Origin: Chrysomallon squamiferum
Taxonomy: Eukaryota; Mollusca; Gastropoda; Neomphalida; Peltospiridae
DNA length: 35,000 nt
Direction: 5' to 3'
Assembly: GCA_012295275.1 (NCBI GenBank)
Contig: CM022666.1
Location: 8,238,265-8,273,264, forward strand
The translations under genes were made by a program, and so were the position numbers. The notes under the pieces are model-generated. The model worked only from the letters and a program-made list of their open reading frames with translations, searched no databases and was not told the DNA's origin. The stretch's first letter is position 1. Each line of letters begins with the position of its first letter. Below are positions 1 through 8,980 of this stretch, one piece after another.

Positions 1-69
1 GATGCAGGGCATCGATCCCAGTACCTCTCACATGCAAAGCGAGCGCACTACCATCTGAGCTACATCCCC
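1..69 (-). tRNA. tRNA-Ala-like (TGC), element a1, 3' end cut by window
   Basis: Read on the minus strand it begins GGGGATGTAGCTCAGATGG and has loop TTTGCAT, giving anticodon TGC. The discriminator and three further 3' bases lie outside the window. D-stem T12-T23 and T-stem T50-T64 are mismatched, so it is more likely a pseudogene than a1-type copies with fewer defects. Confidence 0.5.
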
Positions 70-176
70 TGGCTTTTCTAAATCTGTAAATTACAACATA
101 GTTAATCGGTAAATAACATTGTTAATTCATTAAGAAGGAAAAGGAAAGTACGAAAAAAAAGGACAAATATTATTGT

Positions 177-249
177 TGGAGATGCAGGGCATCGATCCAC
201 GTACCTCTCACATGCTAAGCGAGCGTTCTACCATCTGAGCTACATCCCC
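177..249 (-). tRNA. tRNA-Ala-like (AGC), element b1
   Basis: 73-nt cloverleaf with anticodon loop TTAGCAT. The acceptor is fully paired, including G3:U70. Mismatches are C11-A24 in the D stem and T51-C63 in the T stem. Confidence 0.5.
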
Positions 250-348
250 TTGCTTTTCTAAATCGATAAAGTACAACATAGTTAATTGGTAAATAACATA
301 GTTAATTCATTAAGAAAGAAAATGAAAGAAGGAAAGAAAGACAAACAT

Positions 349-421
349 TGGAGATGCAGGGCATCGATCCCAGTACCTTATACATGCTAAGCGAGCGCTC
401 TACCATCTGATCTAAATTGCA
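349..421 (-). pseudogene. tRNA-Ala-like (AGC), degenerate, element c1
   Basis: The anticodon loop is intact, but the 5' acceptor strand reads TGCAATT instead of GGGGATG. The anticodon stem is also broken on the 3' side (GTATA for GTGAG). It cannot form a normal acceptor stem. Confidence 0.7.
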
Positions 422-521
422 ATGCTTTTCTAAATCGGTAAAGTACAACATAGTTAATTGGTAAATAACATACTTAATTCATTAAGAAAGAAAATGAATT
501 AACGAAAAAAACGACAAATAT

Positions 522-575
522 TGGAGATGCAGGGCATCGATCCCAGTACCTCTCACATGCTAAGCGAGCGCTCTA
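522..575 (-). pseudogene. tRNA-Ala-like, 5'-truncated, element d1
   Basis: Homology stops after 54 nt, within the D arm. The acceptor 5' strand and most of the A box are replaced by T-rich sequence. Confidence 0.75.
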
Positions 576-787
576 TTATTTTTCATTATTTTTTTAATTC
601 ATAACAAGTGAAATTAAGGAAAGATGGAAGGAAATGAACAAAAGAAAACAAAAGAATAAATGGCATTAAAAGAAACACTGACAGAGATTTTTAAATTTGA
701 AGATTACGATTATCGATAAATCAGATCTATCGATACTTTCTATCTCAGAATTTGAAACACTGGCTTTGACTGGCTGTAGACAGATAT

Positions 788-860
788 GTTCATGTAGCTC
801 GGCTGGTAGAGCGCTCGCGTATTCTGTGACAAATACGGTGAACGAAGCCTTGCATATCCC
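788..860 (+). pseudogene. Plus-strand tRNA-Ala relic, element e1
   Basis: 73-nt sequence in the opposite orientation to its neighbours. It aligns end to end with the minus-strand tRNA-Ala-like elements: a shared TAGCTC..GCTGGTAGAGCGCTCGC 5' half, TGTGA after the loop, TACGG, and a CATATCC 3' end. The loop is GTATTCT, so the nominal anticodon is ATT. Acceptor pairs 2-4 and a T-stem pair are lost. The A box is good (TAGCTCGGCTGG) and the B box poor. Confidence 0.65.
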
Positions 861-874
861 GTATTTATCTATTG

Positions 875-914
<40 letters not shown>

Positions 915-1132
915 TTTAAATTCGTCTTCTTCGTTGTTATTATTAGCATCGTCATCATTGTCGTCTTATCATTTTCGTTATCATTTTCTTCTTCTTCACT
1001 GTAATCATAGTATTACTATTTAGATTATTAATACAACTACTGTTTCTACTATTATTACTATTACTACTTTTACGGCTCTTTACAGATATTTAAAATACAA
1101 CGTTAATAAATTTATCGATAATAATAACGGGG

Positions 1133-1303
<171 letters not shown>

Positions 1304-1318
1304 CACAAAAAGGGTAAT

Positions 1319-1391
1319 TGGAGATGCAGGGCATCGATCCCCGTACTTCTCACATGCAAAGCGTGCGCTCTACCATCTGAGCCACATCCCC
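1319..1391 (-). tRNA. tRNA-Ala-like (TGC), element f1
   Basis: Acceptor (G3:U70), D and T stems pair completely. The only stem defect is A28-A42 in the anticodon stem. Loop TTTGCAT gives anticodon TGC. It is one of the best-preserved cloverleafs here, but it shares A54 in the T loop with all the other copies. Confidence 0.55.
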
Positions 1392-1490
1392 ATGCTTTTC
1401 AAAATCGGTAAAGTACAACATAATTAATTGGTAAATAACATAGTTAATTCATTAAGAAAGAAAATGAATTAACGAAAAAAAAACAAACAT

Positions 1491-1563
1491 TGGAGATGCA
1501 GGGCATCGATCCCAGTACCTCTCACATGCAAAGCGAGCGCCCTACCATCTGAGCTACATCCCC
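1491..1563 (-). tRNA. tRNA-Ala-like (TGC), element a2
   Basis: Minus-strand cloverleaf: acceptor GGGGATG/CATCTCC with discriminator A and the G3:U70 pair that marks alanine tRNAs; D stem GCTC/GGGC (one G-U); loop AGATGGTA; anticodon stem CTCGC/GTGAG; loop TTTGCAT; five-base variable loop; T stem CTGGG/CCCTG with one T50-T64 mismatch. The T loop is ATCGATG rather than TTCGANN, so position 54 is A. No CCA is encoded, as expected for a eukaryote. It could be a functional tRNA-Ala(UGC) gene or a well-preserved pseudogene. Confidence 0.6.
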
Positions 1564-1670
1564 TGGCTTTTCTAAATCTGTAAATTACAACATAGTTAAT
1601 CGGTAAATAACATTGTTAATTCATTAAGAAGGAAAAGGAAAGTACGAAAAAAAAGGACAAATATTGTTAT

Positions 1671-1743
1671 TGGAGATGCAGGGCATCGATCCCCGTACCT
1701 CTCACATGCTAAGCGAGCGTTCTACCATCTGAGCTACATCCCC
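1671..1743 (-). tRNA. tRNA-Ala-like (AGC), element b2
   Basis: Loop TTAGCAT gives anticodon AGC. The T stem CGGGG/CCCTG pairs fully with one G-U. The sole stem mismatch is C11-A24 in the D stem. Confidence 0.6.
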
Positions 1744-1842
1744 TTGCTTTTCTAAATCGATAAAGTACAACATAGTTAATTGGTAAATAACATAGTTAAT
1801 TCATTAAGAAAGAAAATGAAAGAAGGAAAGAAAGACAAACAT

Positions 1843-1915
1843 TGGAGATGCAGGGCATCGATCCCAGTACCTTATACATGCTAAGCGAGCGCTCTACCAT
1901 CTGATCTAAATTGCC
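1843..1915 (-). pseudogene. tRNA-Ala-like (AGC), degenerate, element c2
   Basis: Same broken acceptor 5' strand and anticodon stem as c1, differing by one terminal base. Confidence 0.7.
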
Positions 1916-2015
1916 ATGCTTTTCTAAATCGGTAAAGTACAACATAGTTAATTGGTAAATAACATACTTAATTCATTAAGAAAGAAAATGAATTAACGAA
2001 AAAAACGACAAATAT

Positions 2016-2069
2016 TGGAGATGCAGGGCATCGATCCCAGTACCTCTCACATGCTAAGCGAGCGCTCTA
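2016..2069 (-). pseudogene. tRNA-Ala-like, 5'-truncated, element d2
   Basis: 54-nt 3' portion only, with the same truncation point as d1. Confidence 0.75.
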
Positions 2070-2281
2070 TTATTTTTCATTATTTTTTTAATTCATAACA
2101 AGTGAAATTAAGGAAAGATGGAAGGAAATGAACAAAAGAAAACAAAAGAATAAATGGCATTAAAAGAAACACTGACAGAGATTTTTAAATTTGAAGGTTA
2201 CGATTATCGATAAATCAGATCTATCGATACTTTCTATCTCAGAATTTGAAACACTGGCTTTGACTGGCTGTAGACAGATAT

Positions 2282-2354
2282 GTTCATGTAGCTCGGCTGG
2301 TAGAGCGCTCGCGTATTCTGTGACAAATACGGTGAACGAAGCCTTGCATATCCC
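2282..2354 (+). pseudogene. Plus-strand tRNA-Ala relic, element e2
   Basis: Identical in form to e1 (nominal anticodon ATT, broken acceptor stem). Confidence 0.65.
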
Positions 2355-2368
2355 GTATTTATCTATTG

Positions 2369-2411
<43 letters not shown>

Positions 2412-2629
2412 TTTAAATTCGTCTTCTTCGTTGTTATTATTAGCATCATCATCATTGTCGTCTTATCATTTTCGTTATCATTTTCTTCTTCTTCACTGTA
2501 ATCATAGTATTACTATTTAGATTATTAATACAACTACTGTTTCTACTATTATTACTATTACTACTTTTACGGCTCTTTACAGATATTTAAAATACAACGT
2601 TAATAAATTTATCGATAATAATAACGGGG

Positions 2630-2788
<159 letters not shown>

Positions 2789-2810
2789 GATTAAGAAAGA
2801 GGGTAGTGAT

Positions 2811-2883
2811 TGGAGATGCAGGGCATCGATCCCCCTACTTCTCACATGCAAAGCGTGCGCTCTACCATCTGAGCCACATCCCC
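2811..2883 (-). tRNA. tRNA-Ala-like (TGC), element f2
   Basis: As f1, but C49 is changed to G, which breaks the 49-65 pair. Two mismatched stem positions in total. Confidence 0.45.
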
Positions 2884-3005
2884 ATGCTTTTCAAAATCGG
2901 TAAAGTACAACATAATTAATTGGTAAATAACATAGTTAATTCATTAAGAAAGAAAATGAATTAACGAAAAAAAAAAAATAAAAAAAAAAAAAAAAAGACA
3001 AATAT

Positions 3006-3078
3006 TGGAGATGCAGGGCATCGATCCCAGTACCTCTCACATGCAAAGCGAGCGCACTACCATCTGAGCTACATCCCC
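3006..3078 (-). tRNA. tRNA-Ala-like (TGC), element a3
   Basis: As a1 (T12-T23 and T50-T64 mismatches), here complete to the discriminator A. Confidence 0.5.
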
Positions 3079-3185
3079 TGGCTTTTCTAAATCTGTAAAT
3101 TACAACATAGTTAATCGGTAAATAACATTGTTAATTCATTAAGAAGGAAAAGGAAAGTACGAAAAAAAAGGACAAATATTATTGT

Positions 3186-3258
3186 TGGAGATGCAGGGCA
3201 TCGATCCACGTACCTCTCACATGCTAAGCGAGCGTTCTACCATCTGAGCTACATCCCC
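3186..3258 (-). tRNA. tRNA-Ala-like (AGC), element b3
   Basis: As b1, with D-stem C11-A24 and T-stem T51-C63 mismatches. Confidence 0.5.
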
Positions 3259-3357
3259 TTGCTTTTCTAAATCGATAAAGTACAACATAGTTAATTGGTA
3301 AATAACATAGTTAATTCATTAAGAAAGAAAATGAAAGAAGGAAAGAAAGACAAACAT

Positions 3358-3430
3358 TGGAGATGCAGGGCATCGATCCCAGTACCTTATACATGCTAAG
3401 CGAGCGCTCTACCATCTGATCTAAATTGCA
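3358..3430 (-). pseudogene. tRNA-Ala-like (AGC), degenerate, element c3
   Basis: Same form as c1, including the terminal base that distinguishes units 1 and 3. Confidence 0.7.
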
Positions 3431-3530
3431 ATGCTTTTCTAAATCGGTAAAGTACAACATAGTTAATTGGTAAATAACATACTTAATTCATTAAGAAAGA
3501 AAATGAATTAACGAAAAAAACGACAAATAT

Positions 3531-3584
3531 TGGAGATGCAGGGCATCGATCCCAGTACCTCTCACATGCTAAGCGAGCGCTCTA
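3531..3584 (-). pseudogene. tRNA-Ala-like, 5'-truncated, element d3
   Basis: 54-nt remnant with the shared truncation point. Confidence 0.75.
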
Positions 3585-3796
3585 TTATTTTTCATTATTT
3601 TTTTAATTCATAACAAGTGAAATTAAGGAAAGATGGAAGGAAATGAACAAAAGAAAACAAAAGAATAAATGGCATTAAAAGAAACACTGACAGAGATTTT
3701 TAAATTTGAAGGTTACGATTATCGATAAATCAGATCTATCGATACTTTCTATCTCAGAATTTGAAACACTGGCTTTGACTGGCTGTAGACAGATAT

Positions 3797-3869
3797 GTTC
3801 ATGTAGCTCGGCTGGTAGAGCGCTCGCGTATTCTGTGACAAATACGGTGAACGAAGCCTTGCATATCCC
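3797..3869 (+). pseudogene. Plus-strand tRNA-Ala relic, element e3
   Basis: Same as e1. It is followed by the TTA tract of unit 3. Confidence 0.65.
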
Positions 3870-3883
3870 GTATTTATCTATTG

Positions 3884-3920
<37 letters not shown>

Positions 3921-4139
3921 TATTAAATTCGTCTTCTTCGTTGTTATTATTAGCATCATCATCATTGTCGTCTTATCATTTTCGTTATCATTTTCTTCTT
4001 CTTCACTGTAATCATAGTATTACTATTTAGATTATTAATACAACTACTGTTTCTACTATTATTACTATTACTACTTTTACGGCTCTTTACAGATATTTAA
4101 AATACAACGTTAATAAATTTATCGATAATAATAACGGGG

Positions 4140-4283
<144 letters not shown>

Positions 4284-4303
4284 AAAAACACAAAAAGGGT
4301 AAT

Positions 4304-4376
4304 TGGAGATGCAGGGCATCGATCCCCGTACTTCTCACATGCAAAGCGTGCGCTCTACCATCTGAGCCACATCCCC
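4304..4376 (-). tRNA. tRNA-Ala-like (TGC), element f3
   Basis: Same as f1: one mismatch, A28-A42. Confidence 0.55.
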
Positions 4377-4480
4377 ATGCTTTTCAAAATCGGTAAAGTA
4401 CAACATAATTAATTGGTAAATAACATAGTTAATTCATTAAGAAAGAAAATGAATTAACGAAAAAAAAAAAAGACAAATAT

Positions 4481-4553
4481 TGGAGATGCAGGGCATCGAT
4501 CCCAGTACCTCTCACATGCAAAGCGAGCGCACTACCATCTGAGCTACATCCCC
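4481..4553 (-). tRNA. tRNA-Ala-like (TGC), element a4
   Basis: Carries the a1/a3 form of the D stem (T12-T23 mismatch) plus T50-T64. Confidence 0.5.
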
Positions 4554-4660
4554 TGGCTTTTCTAAATCTGTAAATTACAACATAGTTAATCGGTAAATAA
4601 CATTGTTAATTCATTAAGAAGGAAAAGGAAAGTACGAAAAAAAAGGACAAATATTGTTAT

Positions 4661-4733
4661 TGGAGATGCAGGGCATCGATCCCCGTACCTCTCACATGCT
4701 AAGCGAGCGTTCTACCATCTGAGCTACATCCCC
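4661..4733 (-). tRNA. tRNA-Ala-like (AGC), element b4
   Basis: As b2: a single stem mismatch, C11-A24. Confidence 0.6.
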
Positions 4734-4832
4734 TTGCTTTTCTAAATCGATAAAGTACAACATAGTTAATTGGTAAATAACATAGTTAATTCATTAAGAA
4801 AGAAAATGAAAGAAGGAAAGAAAGACAAACAT

Positions 4833-4905
4833 TGGAGATGCAGGGCATCGATCCCAGTACCTTATACATGCTAAGCGAGCGCTCTACCATCTGATCTAAA
4901 TTGCC
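4833..4905 (-). pseudogene. tRNA-Ala-like (AGC), degenerate, element c4
   Basis: As c2. Confidence 0.7.
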
Positions 4906-5005
4906 ATGCTTTTCTAAATCGGTAAAGTACAACATAGTTAATTGGTAAATAACATACTTAATTCATTAAGAAAGAAAATGAATTAACGAAAAAAACGACA
5001 AATAT

Positions 5006-5059
5006 TGGAGATGCAGGGCATCGATCCCAGTACCTCTCACATGCTAAGCGAGCGCTCTA
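5006..5059 (-). pseudogene. tRNA-Ala-like, 5'-truncated, element d4
   Basis: 54-nt remnant. The T-rich sequence beyond the truncation point is slightly shorter here. Confidence 0.75.
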
Positions 5060-5270
5060 TTTTTTTCATTATTTTTTTAATTCATAACAAGTGAAATTAA
5101 GGAAAGATGGAAGGAAATGAACAAAAGAAAACAAAAGAATAAATGGCATTAAAAGAAACACTGACAGAGATTTTTAAATTTGAAGGTTACGATTATCGAT
5201 AAATCAGATCTATCGATACTTTCTATCTCAGAATTTGAAACACTGGCTTTGACTGGCTGTAGACAGATAT

Positions 5271-5343
5271 GTTCATGTAGCTCGGCTGGTAGAGCGCTCG
5301 CGTATTCTGTGACAAATACGGTGAACGAAGCCTTGCATATCCC
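5271..5343 (+). pseudogene. Plus-strand tRNA-Ala relic, element e4
   Basis: Same as e1. Confidence 0.65.
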
Positions 5344-5357
5344 GTATTTATCTATTG

Positions 5358-5394
<37 letters not shown>

Positions 5395-5614
5395 TTTTTA
5401 AATTCGTCTTCTTCGTTGTTATTATTAGCATCGTCATCATTGTCGTCTTATCATTTTCGTTATCATTTTCTTCTTCTTCACTGTAATCATAGTATTACTA
5501 TTTAGATTATTAATACAACTACTGTTTCTACTATTATTACTATTACTACTTTTACGGCTCTTTACAGATATTTAAAATACAACGTTAATAAATTTATCGA
5601 TAATAATAACGGGG

Positions 5615-5763
<149 letters not shown>

Positions 5764-5778
5764 CACAAAAAGGGTGAT

Positions 5779-5851
5779 TGGAGATGCAGGGCATCGATCC
5801 CCCTACTTCTCACATGCAAAGCGTGCGCTCTACCATCTGAGCCACATCCCC
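5779..5851 (-). tRNA. tRNA-Ala-like (TGC), element f4
   Basis: As f2: A28-A42 and G49-G65 mismatches. Confidence 0.45.
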
Positions 5852-5954
5852 ATGCTTTTCAAAATCGGTAAAGTACAACATAATTAATTGGTAAATAACA
5901 TAGTTAATTCATTAAGAAAGAAAATGAATTAACGAAAAAAAAAAAGACAAATAT

Positions 5955-6027
5955 TGGAGATGCAGGGCATCGATCCCAGTACCTCTCACATGCAAAGCGA
6001 GCGCCCTACCATCTGAGCTACATCCCC
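5955..6027 (-). tRNA. tRNA-Ala-like (TGC), element a5
   Basis: As a2: the D stem closes with one G-U pair and T50-T64 is the only mismatch. Confidence 0.6.
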
Positions 6028-6134
6028 TGGCTTTTCTAAATCTGTAAATTACAACATAGTTAATCGGTAAATAACATTGTTAATTCATTAAGAAGGAAAA
6101 GGAAAGTACGAAAAAAAAGGACAAATATTGTTAT

Positions 6135-6207
6135 TGGAGATGCAGGGCATCGATCCCCGTACCTCTCACATGCTAAGCGAGCGTTCTACCATCTGAGCTA
6201 CATCCCC
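6135..6207 (-). tRNA. tRNA-Ala-like (AGC), element b5
   Basis: As b2: C11-A24 is the only mismatch. Confidence 0.6.
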
Positions 6208-6306
6208 TTGCTTTTCTAAATCGATAAAGTACAACATAGTTAATTGGTAAATAACATAGTTAATTCATTAAGAAAGAAAATGAAAGAAGGAAAGAAAGAC
6301 AAACAT

Positions 6307-6420
6307 TGGAGATGCAGGGCATCGATCCCAGTACCTTATACATAGCAATTCATTAAGCGAGCGCTCTACCATCTGATCTAAATTGCTAAGCGAGCACTCT
6401 ACCATCTGATCTAAATTGCC
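6307..6420 (-). pseudogene. tRNA-Ala-like, degenerate with internal duplication, element c5
   Basis: 114 nt instead of 73. A segment running from the anticodon region to the 5' end is present twice in tandem, and the anticodon loop of the first part is disrupted by CAATTCAT-type sequence that resembles the flanking spacer. Confidence 0.75.
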
Positions 6421-6520
6421 ATGCTTTTCTAAATCGGTAAAGTACAACATAGTTAATTGGTAAATAACATACTTAATTCATTAAGAAAGAAAATGAATTA
6501 ACGAAAAAAACGACAAATAT

Positions 6521-6574
6521 TGGAGATGCAGGGCATCGATCCCAGTACCTCTCACATGCTAAGCGAGCGCTCTA
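6521..6574 (-). pseudogene. tRNA-Ala-like, 5'-truncated, element d5
   Basis: 54-nt remnant with the shared truncation point. Confidence 0.75.
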
Positions 6575-6786
6575 TTATTTTTCATTATTTTTTTAATTCA
6601 TAACAAGTGAAATTAAGGAAAGATGGAAGGAAATGAACAAAAGAAAACAAAAGAATAAATGGCATTAAAAGAAACACTGACAGAGATTTTTAAATTTGAA
6701 GGTTACGATTATCGATAAATCAGATCTATCGATACTTTCTATCTCAGAATTTGAAACACTGGCTTTGACTGGCTGTAGACAGATAT

Positions 6787-6859
6787 GTTCATGTAGCTCG
6801 GCTGGTAGAGCGTTCGCGTATTCTGTGACAAATACGGTGAACGAAGCCTTGCATATCCC
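6787..6859 (+). pseudogene. Plus-strand tRNA-Ala relic, element e5
   Basis: As e1, with one change in the D-stem/anticodon junction (GTTCGC for GCTCGC). Confidence 0.65.
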
Positions 6860-6873
6860 GTATTTATCTATTG

Positions 6874-6907
<34 letters not shown>

Positions 6908-7125
6908 TTTAAATTCGTCTTCTTCGTTGTTATTATTAGCATCATCATCATTGTCGTCTTATCATTTTCGTTATCATTTTCTTCTTCTTCACTGTAATCA
7001 TAGTATTACTATTTAGATTATTAATACAACTACTGTTTCTACTATTATTACTATTACTACTTTTACGGCTCTTTACAGATATTTAAAATACAACGTTAAT
7101 AAATTTATCGATAATAATAACGGGG

Positions 7126-7247
<122 letters not shown>

Positions 7248-7266
7248 AAAAAACAAAAAGGGTAAT

Positions 7267-7339
7267 TGGAGATGCAGGGCATCGATCCCCGTACTTCTCA
7301 CATGCAAAGCGTGCGCTCTACCATCTGAGCCACATCCCC
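7267..7339 (-). tRNA. tRNA-Ala-like (TGC), element f5
   Basis: Same as f1: a single A28-A42 mismatch. Confidence 0.55.
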
Positions 7340-7441
7340 ATGCTTTTCAAAATCGGTAAAGTACAACATAATTAATTGGTAAATAACATAGTTAATTCAT
7401 TAAGAAAGAAAATGAATTAACGAAAAAAAAAAAACAAATAT

Positions 7442-7514
7442 TGGAGATGCAGGGCATCGATCCCAGTACCTCTCACATGCAAAGCGAGCGCCCTACCATC
7501 TGAGCTACATCCCC
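7442..7514 (-). tRNA. tRNA-Ala-like (TGC), element a6
   Basis: As a2. Confidence 0.6.
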
Positions 7515-7621
7515 TGGCTTTTCTAAATCTGTAAATTACAACATAGTTAATCGGTAAATAACATTGTTAATTCATTAAGAAGGAAAAGGAAAGTACGAAA
7601 AAAAAGGACAAATATTGTTAT

Positions 7622-7694
7622 TGGAGATGCAGGGCATCGATCCCCGTACCTCTCACATGCTAAGCGAGCGTTCTACCATCTGAGCTACATCCCC
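7622..7694 (-). tRNA. tRNA-Ala-like (AGC), element b6
   Basis: As b2. Confidence 0.6.
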
Positions 7695-7793
7695 TTGCTT
7701 TTCTAAATCGATAAAGTACAACATAGTTAATTGGTAAATAACATAGTTAATTCATTAAGAAAGAAAATGAAAGAAGGAAAGAAAGACAAACAT

Positions 7794-7866
7794 TGGAGAT
7801 GCAGGGCATCGATCCCAGTACCTTATACATGCTAAGCGAGCGCTCTACCATCTGATCTAAATTGCC
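7794..7866 (-). pseudogene. tRNA-Ala-like (AGC), degenerate, element c6
   Basis: As c2. Confidence 0.7.
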
Positions 7867-7966
7867 ATGCTTTTCTAAATCGGTAAAGTACAACATAGTT
7901 AATTGGTAAATAACATACTTAATTCATTAAGAAAGAAAATGAATTAACGAAAAAAACGACAAATAT

Positions 7967-8020
7967 TGGAGATGCAGGGCATCGATCCCAGTACCTCTCA
8001 CATGCTAAGCGAGCGCTCTA
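7967..8020 (-). pseudogene. tRNA-Ala-like, 5'-truncated, element d6
   Basis: 54-nt remnant, and the last minus-strand tRNA-like sequence of the array. Confidence 0.75.
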
Positions 8021-8242
8021 TTATTTTTCATTATTTTTTTAATTCATAACAAGTGAAATTAAGGAAAGATGGAAGGAAATGAACAAAAGAAAACAAAAGA
8101 ATAAATGGCATTAAAAGAAACACTGACAGAGATTTTTAAATTTGAAGATTACGATTATCGATAAATCAGATCTATCCCAGTACTTTCTATCTCAGAATTT
8201 GAAACACTTCTTTGGCTTTGTTTGGCTGAATGTTTGAGATAT

Positions 8243-8317
8243 GTTCATGTAGCTCCCACAGCTGGTAGAGCGTTCGACGATTCTGTGACAAATACGGTGA
8301 ACGAAGCCCCGTTTCCC
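8243..8317 (+). pseudogene. Divergent plus-strand tRNA-like relic at array edge, e6
   Basis: Clearly homologous to e1-e5 (ATGTAGCTC, GCTGGTAGAGCG, TTCTGTGACAAATACGGTG) but with a three-base D-loop insertion and a changed anticodon arm and 3' end. It marks where homogenisation of the array stops. Confidence 0.6.
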
Positions 8318-8471
8318 GCATTGACCATCTAAAAAATTTATTATTTATTATTATTATTATATTTTCTTTTGTTATTGTTTCGTCTTCTTCTTTTTTTCTT
8401 CTTATTATTAGTAGTGGTAGCAGGACGCAGTAGTAGTCGTCTTCATCATTTTCGTTATCATTTTCTTCTTC
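8318..8471. other. Low-complexity junction between the two repeat arrays
   Basis: TTA-, TTC- and GTAGTAG-like low-complexity sequence. Part of it (TTTTCGTTATCATTTTCTTC) is also found in the 1.5-kb units after their TTA tract, so the array homology fades out gradually. No gene is seen. Confidence 0.6.
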
Positions 8472-8743
8472 GACAGCCATGTTTATTGTCATGTGTTATT
8501 TTCGTCTGCTTAATTTTTCAGTATGTAAGGTAGGAAATTATTAGTTTTGTAAAATATTTTGTACAAGATTAATCGCTAAAACATAAATTGGTACAATAAT
8601 TAGATTTATCAAAAAAGAAATCACCATAATTTAAACAAACAATTACACATAACAAGATCGCCTGACTTTGGACCCGAAGTTTATATCCATGTAAATGTCT
8701 GTTCAATAGTTAAGTGTTTTTCTCTTTCTTTACAGTGGATGTT
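8472..8743 (+). other. Head block H, copy 1
   Basis: About 270 bp matched at 15824 and 24090. It has two ATGs, a donor-like AAG|GTAGGA at 8529/8530, and a pyrimidine tract ending in an acceptor-like TTTACAG at 8735, bounding a possible ~206-nt intron. The putative spliced frame gives only a short ORF, which differs from copy to copy. It may be the start of a non-coding transcript or simply repeat sequence. Confidence 0.45.
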
Positions 8744-8980
8744 AATTATGTATTCCACAGGCTTGTTTAATTTAAGCTAGTTGATATTTATGTGTAGGTG
8801 TATTGAGGACATTTGTGTGTATGTCACGTTGACTGTGTTCTGTGTTTGTTTACTTGCTTTCTTTAATTGCATGCACCAACAGGAACGATAACTCGTAACG
8901 GCACAAATTACGTCACGAATAGTTTGTATTTCTCACTTGTTTAATACTCTATAATACTTTTTTTTTTTTTTTTTTTTTTT
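8744..8980. other. Copy-1-specific stretch ending in a poly(T) tract
   Basis: About 215 bp with no counterpart in copies 2 and 3, followed by 23 T (8958-8980). A T-run directly before the minisatellite could be the tail of a minus-strand retro-insertion, but no body was recognised. Confidence 0.5.

Larger units (their letters stand above)
7442..8186. repeat. Array unit 6, partial (distal edge)
   Basis: Matches the other units through element d and the following ~150 bp, then degrades from about 8175. Its plus-strand relic is present but divergent, and the GA tract and element f are absent. This is the right-hand edge of the array. Confidence 0.85.

Noticed and set aside
697-1023. Repeated ~100-aa plus-strand frame (seen again near 2191, 3706, 5180 and 6696)
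   Set aside because: It runs through the e relic and the TTA microsatellite. It is kept only because the units are nearly identical, begins at a TTG, and its tail changes frame with microsatellite length.
8187-8492. 101-aa minus-strand acidic frame at the array edge
   Set aside because: Encoded by low-complexity TTC/TTA sequence, with no domain and no counterpart in other copies.
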